Of a stretch of 10,034 bases of DNA, positions 1-5,908 are shown piece by piece. A model generated the notes under the pieces. It saw only the letters and a list, made by a program, of their open reading frames with translations. It searched no databases and was not told the DNA's origin. Origin of the DNA: Lachnospiraceae bacterium (GTDB taxonomy: Bacteria > Bacillota > Clostridia > Lachnospirales > Lachnospiraceae); NCBI GenBank assembly GCA_017651385.1, contig JAGCCY010000114.1, forward strand, positions 1 through 10,034, written 5' to 3'. Every line of letters starts with the position of its first letter. Within the stretch, counting starts at the first letter, position 1. The position numbers and the translations under genes are program-made.

Positions 1-201
1 ACATTAAATGCGATGCTTGTTGCATTGCTCTCAACGCTTGTGGTGTTCTATTTTATAGGCTGTGTCATTAAAATGATACTTGATTCCTTTGATAAAAAGA
101 ACGAGCGCAAGGTTGCCGATGAAGGAGAGGTTATCGAGAAGGAACCCGTGACCGACAATGAAAGTCAAGAGGACGGGAATGAGGAAAATCCCAATCCTTA
201 A
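1..201 (+). CDS. Small single-span membrane protein, 5' end possibly outside window
   Basis: The reading frame is open from the first base of the window. The first in-frame ATG is at position 13, but the four codons before it (T-L-N-A) continue the frame and no ribosome binding site is visible, so the true start may lie upstream. From the ATG it would be 62 residues: a hydrophobic segment over about residues 1-22 (LLSTLVVFYFIGCVIKMIL), then a charged, mainly acidic tail rich in Glu, Asp and Asn. This predicts one membrane helix and a cytoplasmic or external acidic tail. It ends 36 bases before the fliA start and is probably co-transcribed with it. Short membrane proteins of unknown role often sit between cheD and fliA in Lachnospiraceae motility operons; that is recalled context, not proof of function. 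No domain is recognised. Confidence 0.6.
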   Translation, partial: TLNAMLVALLSTLVVFYFIGCVIKMILDSFDKKNERKVADEGEVIEKEPVTDNESQEDGNEENPNP

Positions 202-237
202 TAAAATAAGGCCGGAGGCCAAAAGGAAACACAGTAC

Positions 238-999
238 ATGGATGAACAGGGTAAGAAAAAACTATGGGATGAATATGCAGCCAAGCGGTCACCCGAACTC
301 AGAGAACAGCTGATACTTGAGTACGCACCGCTTGTTAAGGTTGTCGCCGGAAGGCTCAGCATGTATTTAGGATATAATGTTGAGTACGACGATCTGGTAA
401 GTTACGGTATTTTTGGTCTTATCGATGCGATCGATAAGTTTGAACTTTCGAAAGATGTCAAATTCGAGACATATGCAAGCTTAAGGATCCGCGGTTCGAT
501 ACTTGATCAGATCAGGAAAATGGACTGGATACCGAGGACCGTACGTCAGCGCCAGCGCCAGATCGATTCCGCAATGAAAGAGATCGAGGTCGAAAAGGGC
601 AGACCCGCGACCGACGAAGAAATAGCCGTTAAACTTGGCATTTCATCCGATGAGCTTTGTGACTGGCAGTCACAGATGAAGGTTACAAACGTTGTTTCTT
701 TAAACGAGTTTATGGAATCGGGAAGTGAGGTACCGAACGAGAAAAATCTCGCATCGCATTTCGACGGTCCCGAAGAGGTTTTTGAAAAAGCGGAACTTAA
801 AGAGCAGCTTGCACAGTCGCTCGAAGTTCTGACCGAAAAGGAAAAACAGGTTATTCTTTTATATTATTATGAAGAGCTTACATTAAAAGAAATCAGTTAT
901 ACCCTTGAAGTTTCCGAGTCGAGAGTATCACAGCTTCACACAAGAGCACTTCAGAAGATGAAAGAAAAACTCGGAAAATATATGGGAATATTGGCATAA
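238..999 (+). CDS. fliA: RNA polymerase sigma-28 factor FliA (flagellar/motility sigma)
   Basis: A 253-residue alternative sigma factor of the FliA/WhiG group, which directs RNA polymerase to late flagellar and chemotaxis promoters. Region 1.2/2 covers about residues 15-103, with the typical DDLVSYGIFGLIDAIDKF stretch (51-68), the FETYASLRIRGSILDQIR promoter-recognition part (76-93) and the DWIPRTVR motif (96-103). Region 3 follows at about 104-160 (GRPATDEEIAVKLGIS, 121-136). Region 4 at about 196-247 carries the -35-binding helix-turn-helix (LTLKEISYTLEVSESRVSQL, 214-233). The length is normal for the family. The ATG at 238 is preceded by AAAAGGA at 221-227. The gene lies inside a co-directional run and is followed by a FapA-family gene, as at the end of many clostridial fla/che operons. 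In other bacteria FliA is held by the anti-sigma factor FlgM, which is not seen here. The family call is secure. Confidence 0.96.
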   Translation: MDEQGKKKLWDEYAAKRSPELREQLILEYAPLVKVVAGRLSMYLGYNVEYDDLVSYGIFGLIDAIDKFELSKDVKFETYASLRIRGSILDQIRKMDWIPRTVRQRQRQIDSAMKEIEVEKGRPATDEEIAVKLGISSDELCDWQSQMKVTNVVSLNEFMESGSEVPNEKNLASHFDGPEEVFEKAELKEQLAQSLEVLTEKEKQVILLYYYEELTLKEISYTLEVSESRVSQLHTRALQKMKEKLGKYMGILA

Positions 1000-1041
1000 G
1001 CCGAAAGGTACACGGGAAAATCACTTGACAGGGGGGTATAA

Positions 1042-2628
1042 ATGAACGCATATTTCCAAATCATCTCAAAGGGCGGAAAATGTTCCATCAAGGTCTATCC
1101 TGCTACGGACGGAGGCGAGAATCTAAGGAGAGAGGAACTCGTCGAATATCTGCAGCTTAAGGATATCATGTATGATCCCAAGGATCTGATGGCTGCGCTT
1201 ATCTCTACGGAGGAGCTTGAAGTTCCTACGCCCAATTCTTTTACTCATGCAGACGGTGAGTTCGTAAAGATCAATATTTCACCCGACAATATGACGGTTA
1301 CCGCAAGGGTCATCGCACCCTTTGAGGGCGGAGAGCAGATGAGCTTAAGAGAGTTCATGAGTGAACTTTCTTCGCGTGGTATTGTTGAAGGTATCGATAA
1401 TAATGCGATAGATGATTTCCTTAAGAACAGACAGTATTGTACGGATATCGTTGTTGCAAGAGGTACTCCGGCCAAGCAGGGACACAATGCTTCCATTGAG
1501 TATTTCTTTAATACCGATCCCAGAGTACGTCCCACTCTTAACGAAGACGGAAGTGTTGACTTCTTTAACTTAAACACGATCAACCATTGTAAGAAGGGCG
1601 ATCTTCTTGCAAGGCTTACTCCGGCTGTACACGGTGAGCCCGGTGTCAATGTACGAGGCGAAAAGATAAGGCCTGCGGACGTAAAAGCCGCAATCTTAAA
1701 ATTCGGTCGCAACATTACACAGAGCGAAGACAAGACCGAACTTTATTCCGATGTATCCGGTCATGTTTCTTTGGTCGAAGGCAAGGTTTTCGTTTCCAAT
1801 ATCCTGGAAGTAGAAAATGTAGACAACTCGGTAGGAAACATAGATTACGAAGGAAGCGTAAAAGTAAACGGTAACGTTTGCGAGAATTTCAGCGTAAAAG
1901 CCCAGGGCTCCATAGAAGTAGTGGGAGTCGTTGAAGGAGCATATCTTGAGGCGGGCGAAAACATTACGATCGCGCACGGTATGAACGGTATGCATAAGGG
2001 TGTTCTTAAAGCCGGCGGAAACATAGTAAGCAAGTTTCTTGAAAATGCGACAGCCACCGCAGAGGGCTATATTGATGCGGAATCCATATTGCACAGTAAT
2101 GTTGTGGCGGGTACCGAAGTACATGTTACGGGCAAGAGAGGCTTTATAACAGGCGGAAAGGTCTGCGCAACGGTATCGATATCGGTCAAGAATCTTGGCT
2201 CACAGATGGGAGCCGATACCATAGTGGAAGTCGGTGTTGACGCAACCGTTAAGCAGGCTGTGGCAGCCCTTCAAAAAGAGATAGCCGAGTTAAACAAGTC
2301 GCTTTCCACGATCAAGCCTGTTCTTGAGGGAGCCAAGCAAAAACTTCAGGCCGGAGTCAAGATGCTTCCCGATCAGCTTGCACAGATACAAAAGCTTGCC
2401 ACTGTCAGCAAGAACAGTTCTGCAAGGCTTGCGGAATGCATGCAGGAACTTGAGCAGTATCAGTCGGTTCTTGATGCCGATACCCAGGGTCAGGTGATCG
2501 TTACCGGAGATGTTTACCCCGGTACAAAGATCTGCATAGGTGACGTATCTACCGTTGTAAAGGGTGCTATGAAGTATTGCCGTTTCATCAAAGAAGGCGG
2601 CGATGTCAAGATGACAGCCATCTATTGA
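1042..2628 (+). CDS. FapA family protein (DUF342)
   Basis: A 528-residue cytoplasmic protein without signal peptide or membrane helix. The N-terminal FapA domain spans about residues 1-240 and includes the HGEPGVNVRGEKI motif (198-210). A beta-helical stretch of short Gly-rich repeats follows at about 258-400 (GNIDYEGSVKVNGNV, 265-279; KGVLKAGGNI, 319-328; GYIDAESILHSNVVAG, 342-357; RGFITGGKVCA, 366-376), a pattern like the polymerising beta-helix proteins. A helical, probably coiled-coil insert runs from about 403 to 475. The C-terminus returns to the beta-helix pattern (GDVYPGTKICIGD, 489-501; FIKEGGDVKM, 515-524). In Vibrio a FapA protein has been linked to the PTS protein IIA-Glc; the role in clostridial motility operons is unknown. 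The start is fixed by a G-rich site (AGGGGGG at 1030-1036) five bases before the ATG. It sits 42 bases after fliA, in the same operon. Confidence 0.9.
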   Translation: MNAYFQIISKGGKCSIKVYPATDGGENLRREELVEYLQLKDIMYDPKDLMAALISTEELEVPTPNSFTHADGEFVKINISPDNMTVTARVIAPFEGGEQMSLREFMSELSSRGIVEGIDNNAIDDFLKNRQYCTDIVVARGTPAKQGHNASIEYFFNTDPRVRPTLNEDGSVDFFNLNTINHCKKGDLLARLTPAVHGEPGVNVRGEKIRPADVKAAILKFGRNITQSEDKTELYSDVSGHVSLVEGKVFVSNILEVENVDNSVGNIDYEGSVKVNGNVCENFSVKAQGSIEVVGVVEGAYLEAGENITIAHGMNGMHKGVLKAGGNIVSKFLENATATAEGYIDAESILHSNVVAGTEVHVTGKRGFITGGKVCATVSISVKNLGSQMGADTIVEVGVDATVKQAVAALQKEIAELNKSLSTIKPVLEGAKQKLQAGVKMLPDQLAQIQKLATVSKNSSARLAECMQELEQYQSVLDADTQGQVIVTGDVYPGTKICIGDVSTVVKGAMKYCRFIKEGGDVKMTAIY

Positions 2629-2653
2629 GGCTGTACGGAAATGAGGTGTGGGT

Positions 2654-2974
2654 ATGGCTATCGGACCTATTGAATTACAGGGTGCCATAACGAGAGTTCA
2701 GGACTTCGCTATCCAGCGGCAGGGCGAGGATGCCAAGATCGCATCCGATCAGGCTGCGGTCGTGCATGATGTGCAGCGGGAGACCGAAGACAGATCAAAC
2801 GCCGTTAACAGGGCCGACGATGTGTCCAATAACCAGAAAAGGTTTGATGCACGTGACAAAGGCTCCAATGAATATTCCGGAGACGGCGGAAAACATCGTA
2901 AATCAGAAGAAAAGGATGCGGAAGGAAAGGTTATCGTAAAAGGTCAGCCGGGTTCTTTTGATGTGAGGATATAG
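2654..2974 (+). CDS. Conserved-type hypothetical protein of the motility operon (106 aa)
   Basis: A 106-residue soluble, highly charged protein. I chose the ATG at 2654, which has GAGGTG at 2643-2648 five bases upstream; the in-frame GTG at 2648 would add two residues but overlaps that site. The N-terminus (AIGPIELQGAITRVQDF) is followed by an Asp/Gln/Arg-rich helical region (QRQGEDAKIASDQ, 22-34, and QRETEDRSNAVNRADD, 41-56), a Gly/Ser/Lys-rich linker at about 68-88, and a short C-terminal tail with possible beta character (GKVIVKGQPGSFDVRI). No signal peptide, membrane helix or known domain is visible. Proteins of similar size with a related P-I-E-x-Q-G start occur, from memory, between the FapA and coiled-coil genes in other Lachnospiraceae motility operons. 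The gene starts 25 bases after the FapA gene and ends 6 bases before the next gene, so the genes are probably co-transcribed. The function is unknown. Confidence 0.75.
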   Translation: MAIGPIELQGAITRVQDFAIQRQGEDAKIASDQAAVVHDVQRETEDRSNAVNRADDVSNNQKRFDARDKGSNEYSGDGGKHRKSEEKDAEGKVIVKGQPGSFDVRI

Positions 2975-2980
2975 TTTATT

Positions 2981-3868
2981 ATGAGCGTTACAGCAATTGT
3001 ATTACTTGTGATAGGAGTGCTGTTTTTTACAGCCTCCTTCTTTTTGCCGGACGGTAAGAAGAACGATGACGGGAACAAAATAGTGGACGATAAGCTTATC
3101 AAGGACATGGTCGAGCGGGAAGTTTTAGGTGCAAGAGAGCGTATCGAGGACATGGTGGACGAGACTGTCAATTATTCCGTGGAAAAAACGGAAAGACAGC
3201 TTGAAAAACTTTCCAACGAAAAGATCATGGCCGTTGACGAGTATTCGGAGACTGTCTTAAAGCGCATTAACGACAATCATCAGGAAGCGGTATTCCTGTA
3301 TGATATGTTGAACGATAAGGGTGAAAAGCTTAAAAACTCCGGCGAAGAACTTAAGGAGAAAGACGAAGAGCTTAAGGAAAAGGATGAGGAGTTAAAAGAA
3401 AAAGACAGGCTTCTTCTTGAAAAAGAAGAAAAACTCAAAGAAAAGGATGCGGAGCTTAAGGAAAAGGAAAAACAGGCCAAAGAGGCGGAGAACTTCGTTC
3501 CTTTTATGCCGGAAAAGATAGAACTGTTAAACGATGTGGTTGAAAGCAGCATAAAAGAAGGGGATACGGTCATTTCTCCCGATACTTCGCCAAAGCCTTC
3601 AAAGCCGCGTACGGTTAAAAAACCCGTGACCGGAAAAGCGGTAAAGCCTCCGATGATCGAGACAAAGAGACCCGAGATCGATGAGTTCAAAGGCGAACCC
3701 GATGTGGAACTTCACTTTGACAAAGATAACGACAGCCGTAAAAATTCTAACGAGATAATAAGAAAGATGCATGAAGAAGGCAAGTCAAACATGGCCATAG
3801 CCAAGGAATTGAATCTTGGTGTGGGCGAAGTCAAACTTGTCATAGATCTTTTTGCAAATAAGAAATAA
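2981..3868 (+). CDS. Membrane-anchored coiled-coil protein, DUF6115-like C-terminus
   Basis: A 295-residue protein. A single N-terminal membrane helix (about residues 3-22, AIVLLVIGVLFFTASFFLP) is followed by a charged helical region (30-105) and then an almost perfect heptad series of the type ELKEKDE at about 122-166, typical of a parallel coiled coil. A Pro/Lys-rich disordered linker runs from about 195 to 250. The C-terminal 45 residues (IIRKMHEEGKSNMAIAKELN at 259-278, then GVGEVKLVIDLF) form a compact helix-turn-helix-like segment resembling what I recall as DUF6115, found in Lachnospiraceae motility operons. Whether it binds DNA or protein is unknown; for a membrane-tethered protein, protein binding seems at least as likely. 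GAGGAT at 2963-2968 is the probable ribosome binding site, 12 bases from the ATG. The gene lies 6 bases after the previous stop. The family name is from memory and not checked. Confidence 0.78.
   Translation: MSVTAIVLLVIGVLFFTASFFLPDGKKNDDGNKIVDDKLIKDMVEREVLGARERIEDMVDETVNYSVEKTERQLEKLSNEKIMAVDEYSETVLKRINDNHQEAVFLYDMLNDKGEKLKNSGEELKEKDEELKEKDEELKEKDRLLLEKEEKLKEKDAELKEKEKQAKEAENFVPFMPEKIELLNDVVESSIKEGDTVISPDTSPKPSKPRTVKKPVTGKAVKPPMIETKRPEIDEFKGEPDVELHFDKDNDSRKNSNEIIRKMHEEGKSNMAIAKELNLGVGEVKLVIDLFANKK
3344..3478 (+). repeat. Heptad (21-base) coding repeat in the coiled coil
   Basis: About six consecutive 7-residue units encode ELKEKDE or close variants (residues 122-166 of the coiled-coil protein). 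The codons differ between units (Leu as CTT or TTA, Glu as GAG or GAA, Lys as AAG or AAA, Asp as GAC or GAT). This suggests that the repeat is old and kept at the protein level rather than a fresh DNA duplication. Confidence 0.75.
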
Positions 3869-3879
3869 AAGGAAAAGAT

Positions 3880-4554
3880 ATGAATTTAAAATCCTATTCA
3901 AGGGGAATAGGCGCGGGACTTATCGTTGCGGCACTTGTGCTCGGACTTGGTGCAAAACCCGAGAAGATGTCCGATGCCGCAGTTAAAAAGCGTGCTTCGG
4001 AGCTTGGCATGATAGAGTCTCAAACCCTTACCGATCTGACAACAAGTATATCGGATGCAGCATCAGCTGATACGGATGTTACCGTATCCGATGATAAGGA
4101 AGATATAAAAAGCGGGACCGAAACATCCGTAAGTACGGACTCCTCCGCCGGAGCAGACGTAACAGAGACTTCGGCCGATGACGGAAAAGATGCGGACGTA
4201 TCGGATACATCCGATAAGACGGAACAGAACGGCCCGGAATTTAAAGAACCCGATGCGGAGACCGTTCCGCCGATAATTCCGGAAGAAGTCACCCCGCCTC
4301 CGATCAATCCTCTTCCCGAAGATGAAACGGGATTTACCGCGGGAGATCAGGGCGTTGAGATAGTGGTAATAAGAGGCGACAGTTCGGTCAGCGTCGCAAG
4401 GCGTATGTATGAAGCGGAATTAGTGGAGTCCGCTGTGGAATTTGACCGGTATCTGTGCGAAAACGGCTATGATAAGGTTATATGTGTCGGGACATATAAC
4501 ATTCCGTACGGATTGTCATTTGAAGAAATGGCAAAGATCATAACACGAAGATAA
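3880..4554 (+). CDS. Membrane-anchored protein with C-terminal MltG/YceG LysM-like domain
   Basis: A 224-residue protein. A short basic N-terminus (KSYSRG) is followed by a hydrophobic segment (about 9-24, GIGAGLIVAALVLGLG), either a membrane anchor or an uncleaved signal. A long low-complexity acidic linker rich in Asp, Ser, Thr and Ala covers about 50-125 and a Pro-rich part about 126-147. The last 65 residues (159-224) match the LysM-like subdomain found before the catalytic part of endolytic transglycosylase MltG/YceG: GDSSVSVARRMYEAELV, then EFDRYL, GTYNIPYGLSFEEMAKII. The catalytic domain is absent: the normal family length is over 330 residues and the open reading frame ends right after this subdomain. 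It is therefore probably a cell-wall- or protein-binding module outside the membrane, not a lytic enzyme. AAAAGGA at 3867-3873 lies six bases before the ATG. It is the last motility-type gene before the sugar enzymes. Confidence 0.72.
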   Translation: MNLKSYSRGIGAGLIVAALVLGLGAKPEKMSDAAVKKRASELGMIESQTLTDLTTSISDAASADTDVTVSDDKEDIKSGTETSVSTDSSAGADVTETSADDGKDADVSDTSDKTEQNGPEFKEPDAETVPPIIPEEVTPPPINPLPEDETGFTAGDQGVEIVVIRGDSSVSVARRMYEAELVESAVEFDRYLCENGYDKVICVGTYNIPYGLSFEEMAKIITRR

Positions 4555-4564
4555 CGTAATGATA

Positions 4565-4570
4565 TGAGGA
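4565..4570 (+). promoter_or_regulatory. Ribosome binding site that decides the GH8 start
   Basis: TGAGGA lies five bases before the ATG at 4576. The in-frame ATG at 4564 overlaps this site and has no purine-rich sequence of its own upstream, so 4576 is the better start. Confidence 0.7.
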
Positions 4571-4575
4571 CGAGC

Positions 4576-5700
4576 ATGGAGTATAAAAACTATTTTAATG
4601 CCATCGGTATATCCGATGCGGAAACACTAAAAAGACTTGAAGAGATAAAACAGGAATATTTCTTCGGCGAAGACAGGGTATATTTTGATGCGGGCGATGA
4701 TATGGGATATATCATGGATACCGGCAACTTTGATGCAAGAACCGAAGGCATGAGTTACGGTATGATGCTCTGTGTTCAGCTTGACATGAAAGAACAGTTT
4801 GACCGTATCTGGAAATGGTCCAAAACCTACATGTATATGACCGAAGGCTTCAATGAAGGCTTTTTTGCATGGTCATGTCAGACCGACGGTACAAAGAACG
4901 CCATGGGACCCGCTCCGGACGGTGAGGAATACTATGCTCTGGCTCTTTTCTTTGCTTCAAAGCGCTGGGGAGACGGCGAAGGAATATTTAACTATTCCCA
5001 TGAGGCAAAAGAGATCCTTTCCGCCATGATACATAAAGGAAGCCCCGAAAGACCCGGAGCTCCGATGTTTAATAACGAAAATCACCAGATCCTGTTTACG
5101 CCGGGCTCGCCCTTCACGGATCCTTCATATCATCTGCCTCACTTCTATGAGTTTTTTGCAAAGTGGGCGTATGAAGAAGACAGACCGTTTTTTGAAGAAG
5201 CCGCAAGGATAAGCCGCGAGTATCTTGTAAAGGCATGCCATCCCGTTACCGGGTTTTCCTCAGAATATGCTGAGTTTGACGGTTCGCCGCTAAAGATGCC
5301 CCTTCCCTGGACAAAGGACAGACACGACTGGTTTTATTCCGATTCTTACAGAACGGCAGCCAATATATCGCTTGATTATCTTTGGAATCAAAAAGACGTG
5401 GGACAGCTTAAGGCCTGTGAGAATATTCAGAAGTTTCTTATTGATGACTTAAGAAACAACAATTTTCATATATATGAGGTCGACGGAACCGTAGCGGGTC
5501 CCGACGCGCTTCATCCCATAGGGCTTATGGCTACGATCGCCGAGACCGCTATCGTAACAGGCATAAACGATCTTTCAAAGGAATGGCTTTCTGCTTTGTA
5601 TAACACACCACTCAGAAAGGGCGAAAGACGTTACTACGATAATTGTCTTTATTTCTTTGCATTTCTTGCTTTAAGCGGAAATTACAGAAAGTACGAATAA
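4576..5700 (+). CDS. GH8 reducing-end xylose-releasing exo-oligoxylanase (Rex type)
   Basis: A 374-residue cytoplasmic glycoside hydrolase family 8 enzyme (an ATG at 4564 would give 378). GH8 Rex enzymes (EC 3.2.1.156) invert the linkage and release xylose from the reducing end of xylo-oligosaccharides. Visible features, numbered from 4576: general acid Glu57 in TEGMSYGMM; FFAWSCQTDG at 96-105; Asp115 in PAPDGEEYYALAL; proposed general base Asp256 in HDWFYSDSYRTA; and a Leu-His-Pro loop at 312-314. The LHP loop is known from Rex structures, where it blocks the cleft beyond the reducing-end subsite and separates Rex from endo-xylanases. The length (about 380 in the family) and lack of a signal peptide also fit Rex. 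It begins 21 bases after the MltG-like gene with no terminator between, and ends just before a strong terminator, so it may be transcribed with the motility operon. The residue roles rest on family knowledge and not an alignment. Confidence 0.92.
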   Translation: MEYKNYFNAIGISDAETLKRLEEIKQEYFFGEDRVYFDAGDDMGYIMDTGNFDARTEGMSYGMMLCVQLDMKEQFDRIWKWSKTYMYMTEGFNEGFFAWSCQTDGTKNAMGPAPDGEEYYALALFFASKRWGDGEGIFNYSHEAKEILSAMIHKGSPERPGAPMFNNENHQILFTPGSPFTDPSYHLPHFYEFFAKWAYEEDRPFFEEAARISREYLVKACHPVTGFSSEYAEFDGSPLKMPLPWTKDRHDWFYSDSYRTAANISLDYLWNQKDVGQLKACENIQKFLIDDLRNNNFHIYEVDGTVAGPDALHPIGLMATIAETAIVTGINDLSKEWLSALYNTPLRKGERRYYDNCLYFFAFLALSGNYRKYE

Positions 5701-5721
5701 CAGAAGACAGCGTAAGGATAT

Positions 5722-5752
5722 AGGGGTTTCTCTTAGGAGAAACTCCTTTTTT
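5722..5752 (+). terminator. Strong intrinsic terminator after GH8
   Basis: The arms AGGGGTTTCTC (5722-5732) and GAGAAACTCCT (5737-5747) form an 11-bp stem with one G-T wobble and a four-base loop TTAG. The T run begins at the base of the stem (5747-5752). It lies 21 bases after the GH8 stop codon and should end the upstream transcript. Confidence 0.93.
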
Positions 5753-5908
5753 ATTGCTCTTTTCGCATAAATTGACCACACTAGGGCAAACGTTAGGGAG
5801 AATAATGACGAATGTATTAATAAAATGTAAACAGTAAAATCGGAATAAAACTATGCACATTTTCTTATTGCTGGGAATGTGAGCGGACCGTTTTTTCGGA
5901 GGAATGAG
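5753..5908 (+). promoter_or_regulatory. Promoter/operator region of the esterase-GH43 operon
   Basis: This 156-base AT-rich gap follows a terminator and precedes the esterase gene, so it must hold a promoter if that operon is transcribed on its own. A TTGACC (5772-5777) could be a -35 element, but no good -10 lies 16-18 bases downstream. TAAAAT occurs at 5821-5826 and 5835-5840 without a convincing -35. Poor core elements fit an activator-dependent promoter. Possible operator parts are two TAGGG copies 12 bases apart (5782-5786 and 5794-5798), two AATGTA copies 13 bases apart (5811-5816 and 5824-5829), and a partial CcpA (cre) match TGTAAACAGTAAAA at 5826-5839. All of these are weak. Confidence 0.45.
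5897..5903 (+). promoter_or_regulatory. Ribosome binding site that decides the esterase start
   Basis: CGGAGGA lies five bases before the ATG at 5909. The upstream in-frame GTG at 5879 has no such site. Confidence 0.85.

Noticed and set aside
210..220. GGCC-GGA-GGCC inverted repeat before fliA as a terminator
   Set aside because: Only four base pairs, no T run, and it lies within a tight co-directional gene run.
1025..1054. Perfect TTGACA at 1025-1030 with CATATT at 1049-1054 as a promoter for FapA
   Set aside because: The spacing of 18 is allowed, but the start of transcription would fall downstream of the FapA start codon, so it could not serve that gene as annotated.
1245..1733. - strand open frame opposite the FapA gene
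   Set aside because: Shadow of the FapA-family gene; no domain, and the + strand product has strong family motifs.
3280..3690. - strand Ser/Phe-rich open frame opposite the coiled-coil gene
   Set aside because: The Ser/Phe/Leu repetition is the reverse complement of Lys/Glu codons in the heptad repeat.
5785..5798. GGCAAACGTTAGGG as a CcpA (cre) site
   Set aside because: The central AACGTT core fits, but both outer parts miss key consensus bases.
5879..5908. GTG at 5879 as the esterase start (10 more residues)
   Set aside because: No ribosome binding site precedes it, while CGGAGGA stands directly before the ATG at 5909.
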